Source of the DNA: Brucella pecoris | Lineage (GTDB): Bacteria; Pseudomonadota; Alphaproteobacteria; Rhizobiales; Rhizobiaceae | Direction of reading: 5' to 3' | Length of the DNA stretch: 64,000 nucleotides | Assembly: GCF_006376675.1 (NCBI RefSeq) | Contig: NZ_VEWK01000006.1 | Span: 186,001-250,000 of the forward strand | In this document: positions 1-8,082 of the stretch, piece after piece | How the letters are laid out: each line of letters opens with the position of its first letter | Numbering within the stretch: the stretch's first letter is position 1 | Notes under the pieces: generated by a model | What the model was told of the DNA's origin: nothing | What the model saw: only the letters and a program-made list of their open reading frames with translations | Database searches by the model: none | Position numbers and translations under genes: made by a program

Positions 1-641
1 AATGCAAGTCGCTTGTCGCGCTTGCCGTGGCGGTCACGCGCGGCCACGTCGTCCACCACGAAGGCCGTCATGAACAGTTTTCCACCGGGAGCGAGAACAC
101 GAGAAACCTGATCGAGATAGGTTTTGACTTCATCTGACGGCAGATGCGTGACCACTGATGTCATGATGACGAAATCGAAGCTCTTGTCCACGAACGGCAG
201 GACAAGATTAAGCCCGTTGACCGAACCTTTGGGATTATAGAGGTCGTGGGCGATATCGATGTGGCGGAACTCGAAGTTCGGATAGTGTGACGTGATGTTC
301 TGGCGACACCAGTTCACGCCACCTGCCACGGGGTCGATACCAGAATAACGTGTCTTCGCCGGATCGAGATACTGCGTCAGCGGCACAGCCATGCGACCGA
401 TCCCCGAACCGATGTCGAGCACGCGCGCGTCAGGACGAAGCCCGCCCTTGCGAATGAAATGACCGAGAAACTCGGCACCCACCGCACGATAGTCACCGTC
501 GCCAACGAACACGTTGTTCGGATCGGGTGAAGGCAGAAAGCGGTTCTTTAGAACCGACTGCATCAACCAGTCGATCTGCGCATCCGGTATTGCTGGTTTG
601 GCTTCAGGTTCTGGCTGTTTCAGCGCTACCACGTCCGTCAA
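1..641 (-). CDS. class I SAM-dependent methyltransferase, 3' end cut by window
   Basis: The visible 213 residues are the N-terminal part of a Rossmann-fold methyltransferase; the C terminus lies off the left edge. The SAM-binding motif I reads VLDIGSGIGRMAVPL at about residues 83-97. An acidic motif II (YSGIDPV) and the later segment SFDFVIMTSVVTHLP, then VLAPGGKLFMTAFV, are the usual order for this fold. The start is a TTG at 641 that overlaps the TGA of the upstream glycosyltransferase, with AGGAG seven bases before it, so the two genes are translationally coupled. Coupling to a glycosyltransferase suggests a role in modifying a sugar or sugar carrier, but the substrate cannot be read from sequence. 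S. meliloti EPS II loci also carry a methyltransferase-like gene; that link is inference. Confidence 0.85.
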   Translation of the reverse strand, partial: MTDVVALKQPEPEAKPAIPDAQIDWLMQSVLKNRFLPSPDPNNVFVGDGDYRAVGAEFLGHFIRKGGLRPDARVLDIGSGIGRMAVPLTQYLDPAKTRYSGIDPVAGGVNWCRQNITSHYPNFEFRHIDIAHDLYNPKGSVNGLNLVLPFVDKSFDFVIMTSVVTHLPSDEVKTYLDQVSRVLAPGGKLFMTAFVVDDVAARDRHGKRDKRLA

Positions 642-2899
642 GCGGCGCTCCTTTCAGATTTGGTCATGATCACATTCGACAGATCGGCAGTGCCGTCCTG
701 TTCCTGCGGCTGGACCATCAATTCGGTTATGTCATCATCCCAGCGCTGTGTGTGGAGCCAGGAGTTATATTGGCTGGCGAGCCCGCGCATGTAGTCCGCG
801 CTGCGGCGGATCGAGCGACGCTCGAAATGGTAAAGTGCAACAGAAGGCTCATAGAATATCTGGAAGCCAAGCTGTCTGATCTTCAGGCACAGATCGCTGT
901 CTTCATAGTCCCCGATGACATAGTCTTCCGTATAGCCTCCGACGAGATCAAAGATATCCTTGCGCGTGATGAGGCAGGCACCGGTGACGCCGGGCACCTC
1001 GCGTGCACGGAGCGCAGGCGGATAGTTGCCAGGCATGCCCTTGTAATAATGGTGGTTCAGCCAGATGCCCTGGCGATCACGGGCAAAGTAAAGCCCTGCA
1101 TGTTGAAGCGAACCATCCTCAAACAGAAGGCGAGGGCCGATTGCTCCCAGCTTAGGTTGGTCGAACAGTGGTTGTACCAGTTGCTGCAACCAGCCGTGTT
1201 GCGCCGGAACGACGTCGGAATTCAGCATTACAATGGTCGTGCCGGTTGCAATGCTGGCACCTGCATTGCAGGCACGGGCATACCCGCTATTGCGGTTCAT
1301 GACGGCGAGCTTGAACGGCATGTCGTGCAGAATGTGCAGCCCGCCCAGCATGTGTTCGGTGTCGTCCTGAATCTCAGGCGAATCCAGCACGAAGATGAAC
1401 TCTGCATTTTCCACCAGCCAAGGATCCGTAGCCATGGATGAAAACTGGAATCGCAGGAAATCGAGATTGCGATAAAGTGGAATGACGATAGATGCGAGCG
1501 GGGAGGACGGCGTCTTTCCGTAATCCTTCACCTCGGATATACGCACGGTTGTAGCGAGCTTCTTCTCAACTTCGGTGAGAGCCGGTCCCAGAATATGCGA
1601 GAAGACGTGCGGCCTAGCCTGTTGGGGCGGTACAGACCGCAAAATGCGGTTGCGCTGCGCCGACGGCTCGAAGGGCTGCGGTGCGGGTATCAGGGGTGCG
1701 GTCGTGCCGGACGCAAGACGCATCTGAAATCGCGGCTGCAAGAGAGGGCCAAGATTCTGCACTGAGGGAAGCCAGGCGACAAAGCCTGTCACATCCTGTT
1801 GTGCTGCATCTTCCCTTTTCGCGATTTTGCCAGGAAATTTATGAAAGTTGGGCTTTAGCGACAATGCACTGCCGCCTTCCGGTAGATATTCGATATCTGC
1901 AAGCATGGTGGCCGGATCGTGCATCCATCCGCCAACGATCAATCCGCCGTCAAGCGCCAGAGCGAGATCGATTTCTGCCGCCGGGTGGGTGGTGGACTGC
2001 GCAATCTGGCGAACGGGCAGCGGCGTGCGTGTTTGTAGGTCTATGGCGACCGCCGCACCGGCGGGACTTAGCTTACCAAGCTGGCGAACAAGAAATTCCC
2101 GCAACGCGCCATTGCCCTGCCATTTGGTCCACCACTTGGCAAAATCTGTTTGTTCGCCGCTCGTCGTGGCAAGCTTGCGAACGGCAACGCCTTTCGGACC
2201 GGTGAGCACCAGCAACAGCGATGATGGCAGATCCTGTGCCGCTTCCAGTAGAAAGTGACAGGGCTGCCAGGCGTTACGGGCCTGTTTGCCCACCACAAAT
2301 CTCGGTGGAATGACCATAACGCTGCCGGAAGTGATGCCGTAGATGGCGGAAATCTCGCCCAGCATCGGGTCGACCGCTGTTTCAAGGAGATGATGTCCCT
2401 GAACCGGTTCGCCGCAATGCTGGGCCTCGCGCGGTTCCGGCGTCAATGCGAAAGTCAGGTCACGCACGAGGGATGCGAAAGTCTGGTTTCGCGAAAGACG
2501 GAAAGCGCTGCGCCACGTGGTCAGAATATTTGTGAGAAGCTTGATATGTCCGGGCAGGGTGAGTTCGCTCACGACATATTCAACGTCGAAGGGAGCAAGT
2601 TCGTTGGCCGGATACACGATAGCCCGAGCCGTCGGGCCAAGAGAGCCTGCGGAGAGCGAAAGTTCTACCGGCTCATTGCCTGTACGCATCGCCCAGAACA
2701 TGCGTAGACCGCCATTTTCGAGCGGAATGCCAACGCTTAGCAAGGGAACCGGCTGAACCGGCATTTCAAATGTGCATTTGGTGGTCGTGCGAGCCGGGCC
2801 CGGGATGTCCCAGATGATCACAGCGACATCGGCGCAAAGACGGCAAATGGAGAGGTTCTCGGTTTTGCTTTCAGTGTCCGCCGAATGGTCGAGATTCAA
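638..2899 (-). CDS. large GT2 family glycosyltransferase (WgeB/ExpE2-like)
   Basis: This 753-residue protein has a glycosyltransferase family 2 domain in its C-terminal third (about residues 465-720). It begins SIVIPLYRNLDF and contains the nucleotide-sugar region NRNSGYARACNAG, the metal-binding MLNSDVVP, and the acceptor/base region GDYEDSDLCLKIRQLG. The first 450 residues match no fold I recognise. The start is taken as TTG at 2899; an internal ATG at 2764 is possible. It lies downstream of the RTX gene in the same direction and overlaps the methyltransferase. Its length is close to S. meliloti ExpE2/WgeB, which also follows the RTX gene expE1, so it is probably the orthologue. Likely role: transfer of a sugar during exopolysaccharide assembly at the inner membrane face. 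Confidence 0.82.
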   Translation of the reverse strand: MNLDHSADTESKTENLSICRLCADVAVIIWDIPGPARTTTKCTFEMPVQPVPLLSVGIPLENGGLRMFWAMRTGNEPVELSLSAGSLGPTARAIVYPANELAPFDVEYVVSELTLPGHIKLLTNILTTWRSAFRLSRNQTFASLVRDLTFALTPEPREAQHCGEPVQGHHLLETAVDPMLGEISAIYGITSGSVMVIPPRFVVGKQARNAWQPCHFLLEAAQDLPSSLLLVLTGPKGVAVRKLATTSGEQTDFAKWWTKWQGNGALREFLVRQLGKLSPAGAAVAIDLQTRTPLPVRQIAQSTTHPAAEIDLALALDGGLIVGGWMHDPATMLADIEYLPEGGSALSLKPNFHKFPGKIAKREDAAQQDVTGFVAWLPSVQNLGPLLQPRFQMRLASGTTAPLIPAPQPFEPSAQRNRILRSVPPQQARPHVFSHILGPALTEVEKKLATTVRISEVKDYGKTPSSPLASIVIPLYRNLDFLRFQFSSMATDPWLVENAEFIFVLDSPEIQDDTEHMLGGLHILHDMPFKLAVMNRNSGYARACNAGASIATGTTIVMLNSDVVPAQHGWLQQLVQPLFDQPKLGAIGPRLLFEDGSLQHAGLYFARDRQGIWLNHHYYKGMPGNYPPALRAREVPGVTGACLITRKDIFDLVGGYTEDYVIGDYEDSDLCLKIRQLGFQIFYEPSVALYHFERRSIRRSADYMRGLASQYNSWLHTQRWDDDITELMVQPQEQDGTADLSNVIMTKSERSAA

Positions 2900-2946
2900 T
2901 GTGAGGCCCTTTCATTCTTGCAGGAAGATCCGGCTTGCCGGAAGGT

Positions 2947-3020
2947 CCGGGCACGCAAAATTGGGGAAGATGCGTGCCCGGTGAAGACAAACATGCCCGG
3001 CGGGAGGATTGCCGGGCATG
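2947..3020 (-). terminator. two tandem GC-rich hairpins between RTX gene and glycosyltransferase
   Basis: Two perfect 10-bp stems follow each other in the gap. The first pairs CATGCCCGGC (2992-3001) with GCCGGGCATG (3011-3020). The second pairs CCGGGCACGC (2947-2956) with GCGTGCCCGG (2972-2981). Read on the minus strand, the 2992-3020 hairpin follows the RTX stop codon by 15 bases and is followed by TTTGT. They may terminate or attenuate transcription, or protect the RTX transcript, giving much more RTX protein than glycosyltransferase. Confidence 0.6.
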
Positions 3021-3035
3021 CTCTCAATTGTTCAA

Positions 3036-3695
3036 TTAGTGAACAGTGAAGTACTGGTCCGGATGAGCCTGTACGTCGTCTGCATTGGTGTTAACGAGGG
3101 TGACGGTGTCGCCATTGCCGAGATCGACAAGGACATTGCCACCAACCTGCGTGACACGATCGGCAAGATCGTCTGCGGAAGAGACATCAAGGCCATTGAT
3201 GCCCTTCTGAATCTGCAGAATGTCTTCACCGGGATTGAAGTCGAGAATGACGTCGTTTCCGCCGCCACCATTGAACAGGAATGTATCGCTGCCATTTCCG
3301 CCGATGAGAACATCATTTCCAGCGCCGCCATCGAGGATGTCGTTGCCGTTCCCACCGTAGAGAATGTCATTATGTGCGCCGCCATAGAGCAGGTCGGAGC
3401 CGTTGCCGCCCTGGAGAATGTCATCTCCATTGCCGCCATACAGCACGTCGCTGCCATTGCCGCCGCTCAGGACGTCGTTTCCTTCATTGCCGAAGAGAAT
3501 GTCGTTCCCGTTTTCGCCGAACAGGGTATCGTTACCCGTGCCGCCGAAAAGGATGTCACTCCCGTTGCCGCCGAAGACAGTGTCGTTACCATCGCCTCCG
3601 AATACGAGATCATCACCGCCATGGGCGCGGATGAAATCGTCAAAGCGGGAGCCGAACAACACGTCGTCGTAGGCGCCGCCTTCTAAAGTGGCCAT
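3036..3695 (-). CDS. RTX calcium-binding nonapeptide-repeat protein, T1SS substrate (WgeA/ExpE1-like)
   Basis: The 219-residue protein is almost entirely RTX nonapeptides of the form GGxGxDxLx. About 15 units run from residue 6 to 150, for example GGNGSDILF, GGTGNDTLF and GGNGSDVLY. A hydrophobic C-terminal part of about 65 residues (ILDFNPGEDILQIQ to the end, QYFTVH) is typical of an uncleaved type I secretion signal. There is no Sec signal peptide and no enzymatic domain. RTX repeats form a parallel beta-roll that binds calcium outside the cell. The adaptor and ATPase genes follow upstream on the same strand, so this is the obvious substrate. In S. meliloti the equivalent ExpE1/WgeA is needed for EPS II production; this protein looks unusually minimal. 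Confidence 0.9.
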   Translation of the reverse strand: MATLEGGAYDDVLFGSRFDDFIRAHGGDDLVFGGDGNDTVFGGNGSDILFGGTGNDTLFGENGNDILFGNEGNDVLSGGNGSDVLYGGNGDDILQGGNGSDLLYGGAHNDILYGGNGNDILDGGAGNDVLIGGNGSDTFLFNGGGGNDVILDFNPGEDILQIQKGINGLDVSSADDLADRVTQVGGNVLVDLGNGDTVTLVNTNADDVQAHPDQYFTVH

Positions 3696-4079
3696 CTGCT
3701 TCTCCTTGTGTTCCTGTATGGGGTTTCCACAAGCCGGAATGCTCCGACCATTATGCTCTTAGTAGTCTGCTCTGCATTAACTGGAATTGCAACATTGGTA
3801 ATTGGTATAATTTGGGCAACGATAAGTAACAAATTATTACTATTAATTTATATTACATTTATGTAAACAGAAATATGAAATGTATTTATCATCATTATAA
3901 TTTCTATTTACATTGTATTTAAAGTGAATTTATTTCAAAATTTGAACCATAGGGTGATTTTGGACAAAATATGACTTTATTTCAAATAGATGACGCCGCA
4001 CATGAGAATTCATGCGCGGCGCTCCCGTTTTCTGGAATTTCAACCCAAGTTTGAGTTCTACTATAAAATACTATTGTTA
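3696..4079. other. AT-rich intergenic region holding the RTX operon promoter
   Basis: No gene is visible in these 384 bases. The stretch 3770-4010 is far more AT-rich than its surroundings, with long runs of A and T. It holds one copy of the locus-wide near-palindrome TTCAAAATTTGAA at 3934-3946 and a half copy TTCAAAT near 3975. The adaptor gene ends at the left flank of this gap on the minus strand, so the only transcription start expected here is that of the RTX gene. Confidence 0.6.
3934..3946. promoter_or_regulatory. candidate MarR/WggR operator A (TTCAAAATTTGAA)
   Basis: Near-palindrome with arms TTCAAA and TTTGAA around one base. The same 13-mer, or its reverse complement, occurs at 7429-7441 and 9406-9418, i.e. 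once in each promoter gap of the exopolysaccharide locus. This copy lies about 240 bases upstream of the RTX start codon. Assignment to the MarR-type regulator at 7468 is inference. Confidence 0.55.
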
Positions 4080-5495
4080 TTAATCCTCGCGGAATGCCCG
4101 GTTCAAACTATCTGTGATAGGTGAAACCAAGTAATCGATAGCGCGACGTTCCTTGTGCACGATAATTATTTCAGCGGGCATACCAGGATAAAGTCGGGCA
4201 GTCGGATTTGCAGCAAGTGATGCCGGAGTAATTTCGGCACGCGCCACGAAAAATGCAGTATCCGTCTTCTCGTCGAGTGACTGATCCGCGGCGATATAGG
4301 TCAGTCTGCCGTCGAGCGGTGCCATTGAGCGCTGGTTATAGGCAGTCAACCGGATCTGTGCGCCCGCACCAACCGAAATACTGTCGATATCGCGCGGGCT
4401 GATTTTCATTTCGACCACGAGAGGTTCGTTTTCGGGAACGATGTCCATGATCGCTTCGCCCGGCGCGATAACGCCGCCCGGTGTGCGTAGCCGGATATTT
4501 GCGACGATGCCATCCTGCGGCGACCGAACCTCCACGCGCCGCATCACATCCTTGGCTGCAACGATACGCTCCTGTGCGTCCGAAAGTTCGACTTGGCTTG
4601 ACGTGATTTCGCCGGCGATTTCGGACTGGAGGTCGCTTTCGATTCCCGTCAGGGCGAATTCCGCTCCGGCTTTTGCCTGCTCGGCCTTTGCCTTGTCACC
4701 GGCATATTCACCGCGATCACCTGCAAGCTGGCTGAGACGTGTATCGATTTCCGTGAGTTTCGATTTCTGGGCAAAGCCTTTTGCAACAAGGCTGGCGATG
4801 GCTTTGCGCTGATCACTGATGAGTTCGATCTGCCGGTCGGTGGCAGCTATCTGCGATGTGGAAGCCTTTGCCTGCTCGGTATATTGCTCGATGGTCTTCT
4901 GCTGGATATCGATCTTGCTCAGTTTCTGCGCAAGCCGCTTCTGGAAAAAGATGTTTTCAGCGCGGATGGCGTTTTGTGCGTTCTCACCGTCGTCTGCAAA
5001 GCCATCCGGAAAGCTGATTTCTTTCTCGCCCGATTGTTCGGCGCGCAGGCGAGCCAGTTTAGCAATCAAGCCGACGCGTCTGCTTTCCAGTGACTGGAGA
5101 TCGGAGCGGGCTTTGGTGTCGTCAAGCCGGAGGAGTGGCTGGCCGACCTTGACGACATCACCTTCCTGCACGAGCAGGCGATCAAGAATGCCGCCTTCGA
5201 GATGGCTGATCGTCTTGCGCTTGGAATCAACGATCACCGTGCCCATTGCGACCGCGGCACTTCCCAGATTGGCGGAATAGGCCCATGCGAAGAAGCCACC
5301 GAAAGCAACGGCGATTGTGGCCAGGCCCGCAATGATGAGACCACGCAAAGGTGATCTTGAATCTTCACGCTCAAGATCCAGCGCCCATTCAGGCTTTACG
5401 CTGCCGAAACGGGTGAGGGCCTTGTGATCCGATGATTCTGCACGCGGCGCGAGCAGACTGGAAACACGACGAGGAATAACAGATTTACCCATCAT
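4080..5495 (-). CDS. HlyD-family type I secretion periplasmic adaptor (WgdB/ExpD2-like)
   Basis: This 471-residue membrane-fusion protein links the inner-membrane ATPase to a TolC-type outer membrane channel. A short cytoplasmic N terminus precedes one membrane helix at about residues 50-71. A lipoyl half-motif (ISHLEGGILDRLLVQEGDVVKVGQPLLRLDD) follows near residue 95, then a long alpha-helical hairpin rich in Q, K and E (residues 130-310), and the second lipoyl half VRSPQDGIVANIRLRTPGGVI. The C-terminal beta domain ends YPGMPAEIII, the usual HlyD signature. The ATG overlaps the stop of the ATPase gene (ATGA-type), so the two are co-translated. Length fits S. meliloti ExpD2/WgdB. Expected cargo is the RTX protein encoded next to it. 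Confidence 0.93.
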   Translation of the reverse strand: MMGKSVIPRRVSSLLAPRAESSDHKALTRFGSVKPEWALDLEREDSRSPLRGLIIAGLATIAVAFGGFFAWAYSANLGSAAVAMGTVIVDSKRKTISHLEGGILDRLLVQEGDVVKVGQPLLRLDDTKARSDLQSLESRRVGLIAKLARLRAEQSGEKEISFPDGFADDGENAQNAIRAENIFFQKRLAQKLSKIDIQQKTIEQYTEQAKASTSQIAATDRQIELISDQRKAIASLVAKGFAQKSKLTEIDTRLSQLAGDRGEYAGDKAKAEQAKAGAEFALTGIESDLQSEIAGEITSSQVELSDAQERIVAAKDVMRRVEVRSPQDGIVANIRLRTPGGVIAPGEAIMDIVPENEPLVVEMKISPRDIDSISVGAGAQIRLTAYNQRSMAPLDGRLTYIAADQSLDEKTDTAFFVARAEITPASLAANPTARLYPGMPAEIIIVHKERRAIDYLVSPITDSLNRAFRED

Positions 5496-7267
5496 GCGGT
5501 TGCTGCTCCCATTTGCGGGCCGTTACCGGCAGGTGTCAGTGAAGCGACGACATCGGTGCGTGGGCCGAACTGCGAGATGCGCCCGTTGTCGAGTACGAGC
5601 AGCTTGTCGGCGACCTGCATGATAGATGGTCGATGTGCGATCATGATGACAATGGCGCCATCGTCACGGGCGTGTTCGACGGCACGGATCAGCGCGCGCT
5701 CGCCAACGGCGTCGAGATTCGAATTCGGCTCATCGAGAACAATCAGGCGTGGGCGGTTGTAGAGGCAACGGGCCAGCCCGATTCTCTGGCGCTGGCCACC
5801 GGATAGCGTCAGGCGACCGTCGCCAACCGGCGTGTCATAGCCGAGCGGCATGCGTCCGATCATTTCATGGACATCGGCAAGGCGTGCGGCTTCCAGCACA
5901 CGGTGTGGGTCGCTATCACCCATGCGGGCGATGTTGTCCTTGATCGTTCCGTCAAGCAGGGAGCCAGACTGCGGCAGGTAACCGGCAATCTCGCCGAACG
6001 AGCCGCGCTCCCAGAGATAAACGTTGTTACCATCAAGGAAAACGCCGCCTGACGATGGTTTCACAATGCCGATCAACAATCGGGCCAGTGTCGATTTACC
6101 CGCAGCCGAAGGGCCAACGACGCCCAGCACTTCACCCGGCGAAATCGAAAAAGAGATACCCTTGATGATTGGGACATCCACGCCGGGAGCGGCATAGATC
6201 AGCTTGTCGATCACGAGATCGCCATTGGGCCTCGGCGTCGGCATCGTCTGGCGCACGGCCAGATTTTCCGACAGCAATGACTGAACGCGCTTCCAGCTCG
6301 CGATTGCACTGACCCACTGACGCCAGTTTTCCACAATGCGATCGAATGGCATCAGCAAACGACCGATGATGATGCTGGTCGCGATCATTGCGCCAGGCGT
6401 GATCTCCTGCTGCATGGCGAGGAGTGTGCCTATGCCGAGCGATCCGATCTGGATGATGAAGCGGGCCGTGCGGGCAATCGAGGAAAGGGCGCGAGCGCGG
6501 GTTCCGCCAAGGTCAAGCGCTTCGAGCGAATTGAGCTGCATCGTGCGCCAGCGGCGAGCGAGTGCCGGGAGCATGCCCATGGCTTCGATGACTTCGGCAT
6601 GGCGCAAACTGCTGCCGATCTTTGAAACCGATTCGATGTTGGCTTGATTCGCCTCCTGAATCAGATTGCGGGTCAGGAGGTCCGTCAGCACGCCGCATGC
6701 GATAAGAATGATGACGGCGACGAGGCCGATCACGCCCAGCATAGGGTGTAAGAGGAACAGCACGCCGAGGAAGATCGGCGACCATGCCGCATCAAGCGGA
6801 GCATTGATGGCGGGGGATGTAAGGAAGCTGCGCAATTCGTTGAGATCGCGAAGTGTCTGCGTCGCTTTCGGCATGCCCTGATTCACGGAGGCTTGCACTG
6901 CCGCTGTCAGAACCGCGAGGTTTAGGCGACGCACGAGCGCACTGCCCATGGCCTGGAACGACAGCGAGCGGATATATTCCAGCACGCCGAATACCAGCAT
7001 GGCACCGATAGCGAGCACGGTCAGCATGGTGAGCGTGTCCATGCTTCGGCTGTTCAGTACCCTATCATGCACCTGCAACATATAGAGAGGTACAGTGAGT
7101 TGTAGCAAATTGATACAGGCACTCAGCAGTACCGCATAAAGTAGTCCCGATAGGAAAACGCGACGGGCCTTGAAAATCAGGCCTTTGGGCGTAGTTACCG
7201 AATCATCTTGCCCCTTTTTGTGCGTGGGGCTCTTGCCAATCGATTTGATTTCGCGAGTATCATTCAT
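5492..7267 (-). CDS. type I secretion ABC permease/ATPase (PrtD-like, WgdA/ExpD1-like)
   Basis: At 591 residues this is the inner-membrane motor of the secretion system, fusing a six-helix membrane domain (about residues 35-330) to an ATPase domain. The nucleotide-binding half shows Walker A GPSAAGKST (near 385), the signature LSGGQRQRIGLAR (near 486), Walker B RLIVLDEPNSNLD and the switch histidine in IMIAHRP. There is no N-terminal C39 peptidase or peptidase-like domain, which fits secretion of uncleaved RTX substrates as in PrtD/HasD. The gene starts the minus-strand adaptor operon and diverges from the MarR regulator across a 200-bp gap. That is the same layout as expD1/expG in S. meliloti. 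Confidence 0.94.
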   Translation of the reverse strand: MNDTREIKSIGKSPTHKKGQDDSVTTPKGLIFKARRVFLSGLLYAVLLSACINLLQLTVPLYMLQVHDRVLNSRSMDTLTMLTVLAIGAMLVFGVLEYIRSLSFQAMGSALVRRLNLAVLTAAVQASVNQGMPKATQTLRDLNELRSFLTSPAINAPLDAAWSPIFLGVLFLLHPMLGVIGLVAVIILIACGVLTDLLTRNLIQEANQANIESVSKIGSSLRHAEVIEAMGMLPALARRWRTMQLNSLEALDLGGTRARALSSIARTARFIIQIGSLGIGTLLAMQQEITPGAMIATSIIIGRLLMPFDRIVENWRQWVSAIASWKRVQSLLSENLAVRQTMPTPRPNGDLVIDKLIYAAPGVDVPIIKGISFSISPGEVLGVVGPSAAGKSTLARLLIGIVKPSSGGVFLDGNNVYLWERGSFGEIAGYLPQSGSLLDGTIKDNIARMGDSDPHRVLEAARLADVHEMIGRMPLGYDTPVGDGRLTLSGGQRQRIGLARCLYNRPRLIVLDEPNSNLDAVGERALIRAVEHARDDGAIVIMIAHRPSIMQVADKLLVLDNGRISQFGPRTDVVASLTPAGNGPQMGAATA

Positions 7268-7428
7268 ACGCTATCTGCCTTGGAATGGTCACAGGTGGCG
7301 GATATCCCTAAAAAACTGTGTGCTAGTTCTCAAGTTCAGTAAAGTAATACTGCAGAGAATGTGACAGAAAAAAGGTTCTTGCGGCGGGGAAATGCGAAAG
7401 GAGCAAAGAAAATATAACTGCAAATTTC

Positions 7429-7441
7429 TTCAAAATTTGAA
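7429..7441. promoter_or_regulatory. candidate MarR/WggR operator B (TTCAAAATTTGAA)
   Basis: Identical 13-mer to operator A, here extended by one paired base on each side (CTTCAAAATTTGAAG, 7428-7442). It lies 26 bases before the MarR-type gene and about 160 bases before the divergent secretion ATPase gene. It could serve both directions and autoregulation. Confidence 0.6.
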
Positions 7442-7467
7442 GTAAAATTGAAAACGGAGAGCAAAAG

Positions 7468-8037
7468 ATGCAAAAACTTCTACACGAGGGAGTGGAAGTC
7501 GAAACATCAGTCGATGGCTTTACTGCCGTCGATTTTCCTGAAGTTACCGCCGAAAAACAGGAACGCAGACATCCGGTGCATACAGTCGTTATCACGCATT
7601 TCGAACTGGCCCGGATGATAGAACGAGTGAACCGCCGCTTTGTGAGCTTGCTGAAAACCGAGCTGACGAAGTTAGGCGTAGAGGATATCGGTCCGGCCCA
7701 GACCTTGGTTCTGATGGCTATCGGCGATGTCGAGCTCACTGTGGGTGAACTATTGGATCGCGGACATTACGTCGGTTCAAACATTTCCTATTATCTTAAA
7801 CAGCTTACAGATGGTGGGTATGTCGATCGCGTTGCCTCGCAGAGGGACAAGCGGTCCGCACGTATTCGACTGACGGATAAGGGTGAACGGCTGTGTGCAA
7901 GCTTGCGGAATGCAAGCCGGGCCTACAATCATATCCTTACTCGGGATGATGACGATCTCAGAAATCTTGAGATTGCCTATCAGACCCTGCATAGACTGGA
8001 ACTCGTGTGGGGTAATGCCGCACGATTTGGCATTTGA
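7468..8037 (+). CDS. MarR-family winged-helix regulator (WggR/ExpG- and LdtR-like)
   Basis: The 189-residue protein carries a MarR winged helix in its middle. The segment ELTVGELLDRGHYVGSNISYYLKQLTDGGYVDR (about 90-125) is the helix-turn-helix, followed by the wing RDKRSARIRLTDKGE. The long dimerisation helix is HFELARMIERVNRRFVSLLKTEL. The GHYVGSNISYYLKQL block is typical of the alphaproteobacterial LdtR/ExpG subgroup rather than of drug-responsive MarR proteins. S. meliloti ExpG/WggR (similar length, same position between expD and expC) activates the EPS II operons by binding upstream of expA1, expG/expD1 and expE1. The three TTCAAAATTTGAA boxes match that distribution. Activator role here is inference from synteny. 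Confidence 0.88.
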   Translation: MQKLLHEGVEVETSVDGFTAVDFPEVTAEKQERRHPVHTVVITHFELARMIERVNRRFVSLLKTELTKLGVEDIGPAQTLVLMAIGDVELTVGELLDRGHYVGSNISYYLKQLTDGGYVDRVASQRDKRSARIRLTDKGERLCASLRNASRAYNHILTRDDDDLRNLEIAYQTLHRLELVWGNAARFGI

Positions 8038-8082
8038 TGTGTTGCGACGATTTTTGGCTGCTAGCCGAGCACGTTTTGTAAC

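Noticed and set aside
527..1441. Open frame antisense to the GT2 domain
   Set aside because: The opposite strand encodes a GT2 glycosyltransferase with clear motifs; the plus frame has none.
3340..3660. Tandem DNA repeats of about 27 bp that could be taken for a CRISPR or satellite array
   Set aside because: The units vary and encode RTX nonapeptides; there are no conserved repeats with unique spacers.
3009..3686. Open frame on the plus strand across the RTX gene, with repeated Val/Ala/Ile pattern
   Set aside because: It is the mirror of the RTX repeats; the repeats GGxGxDxLx on the other strand are unmistakable and have the secretion context.
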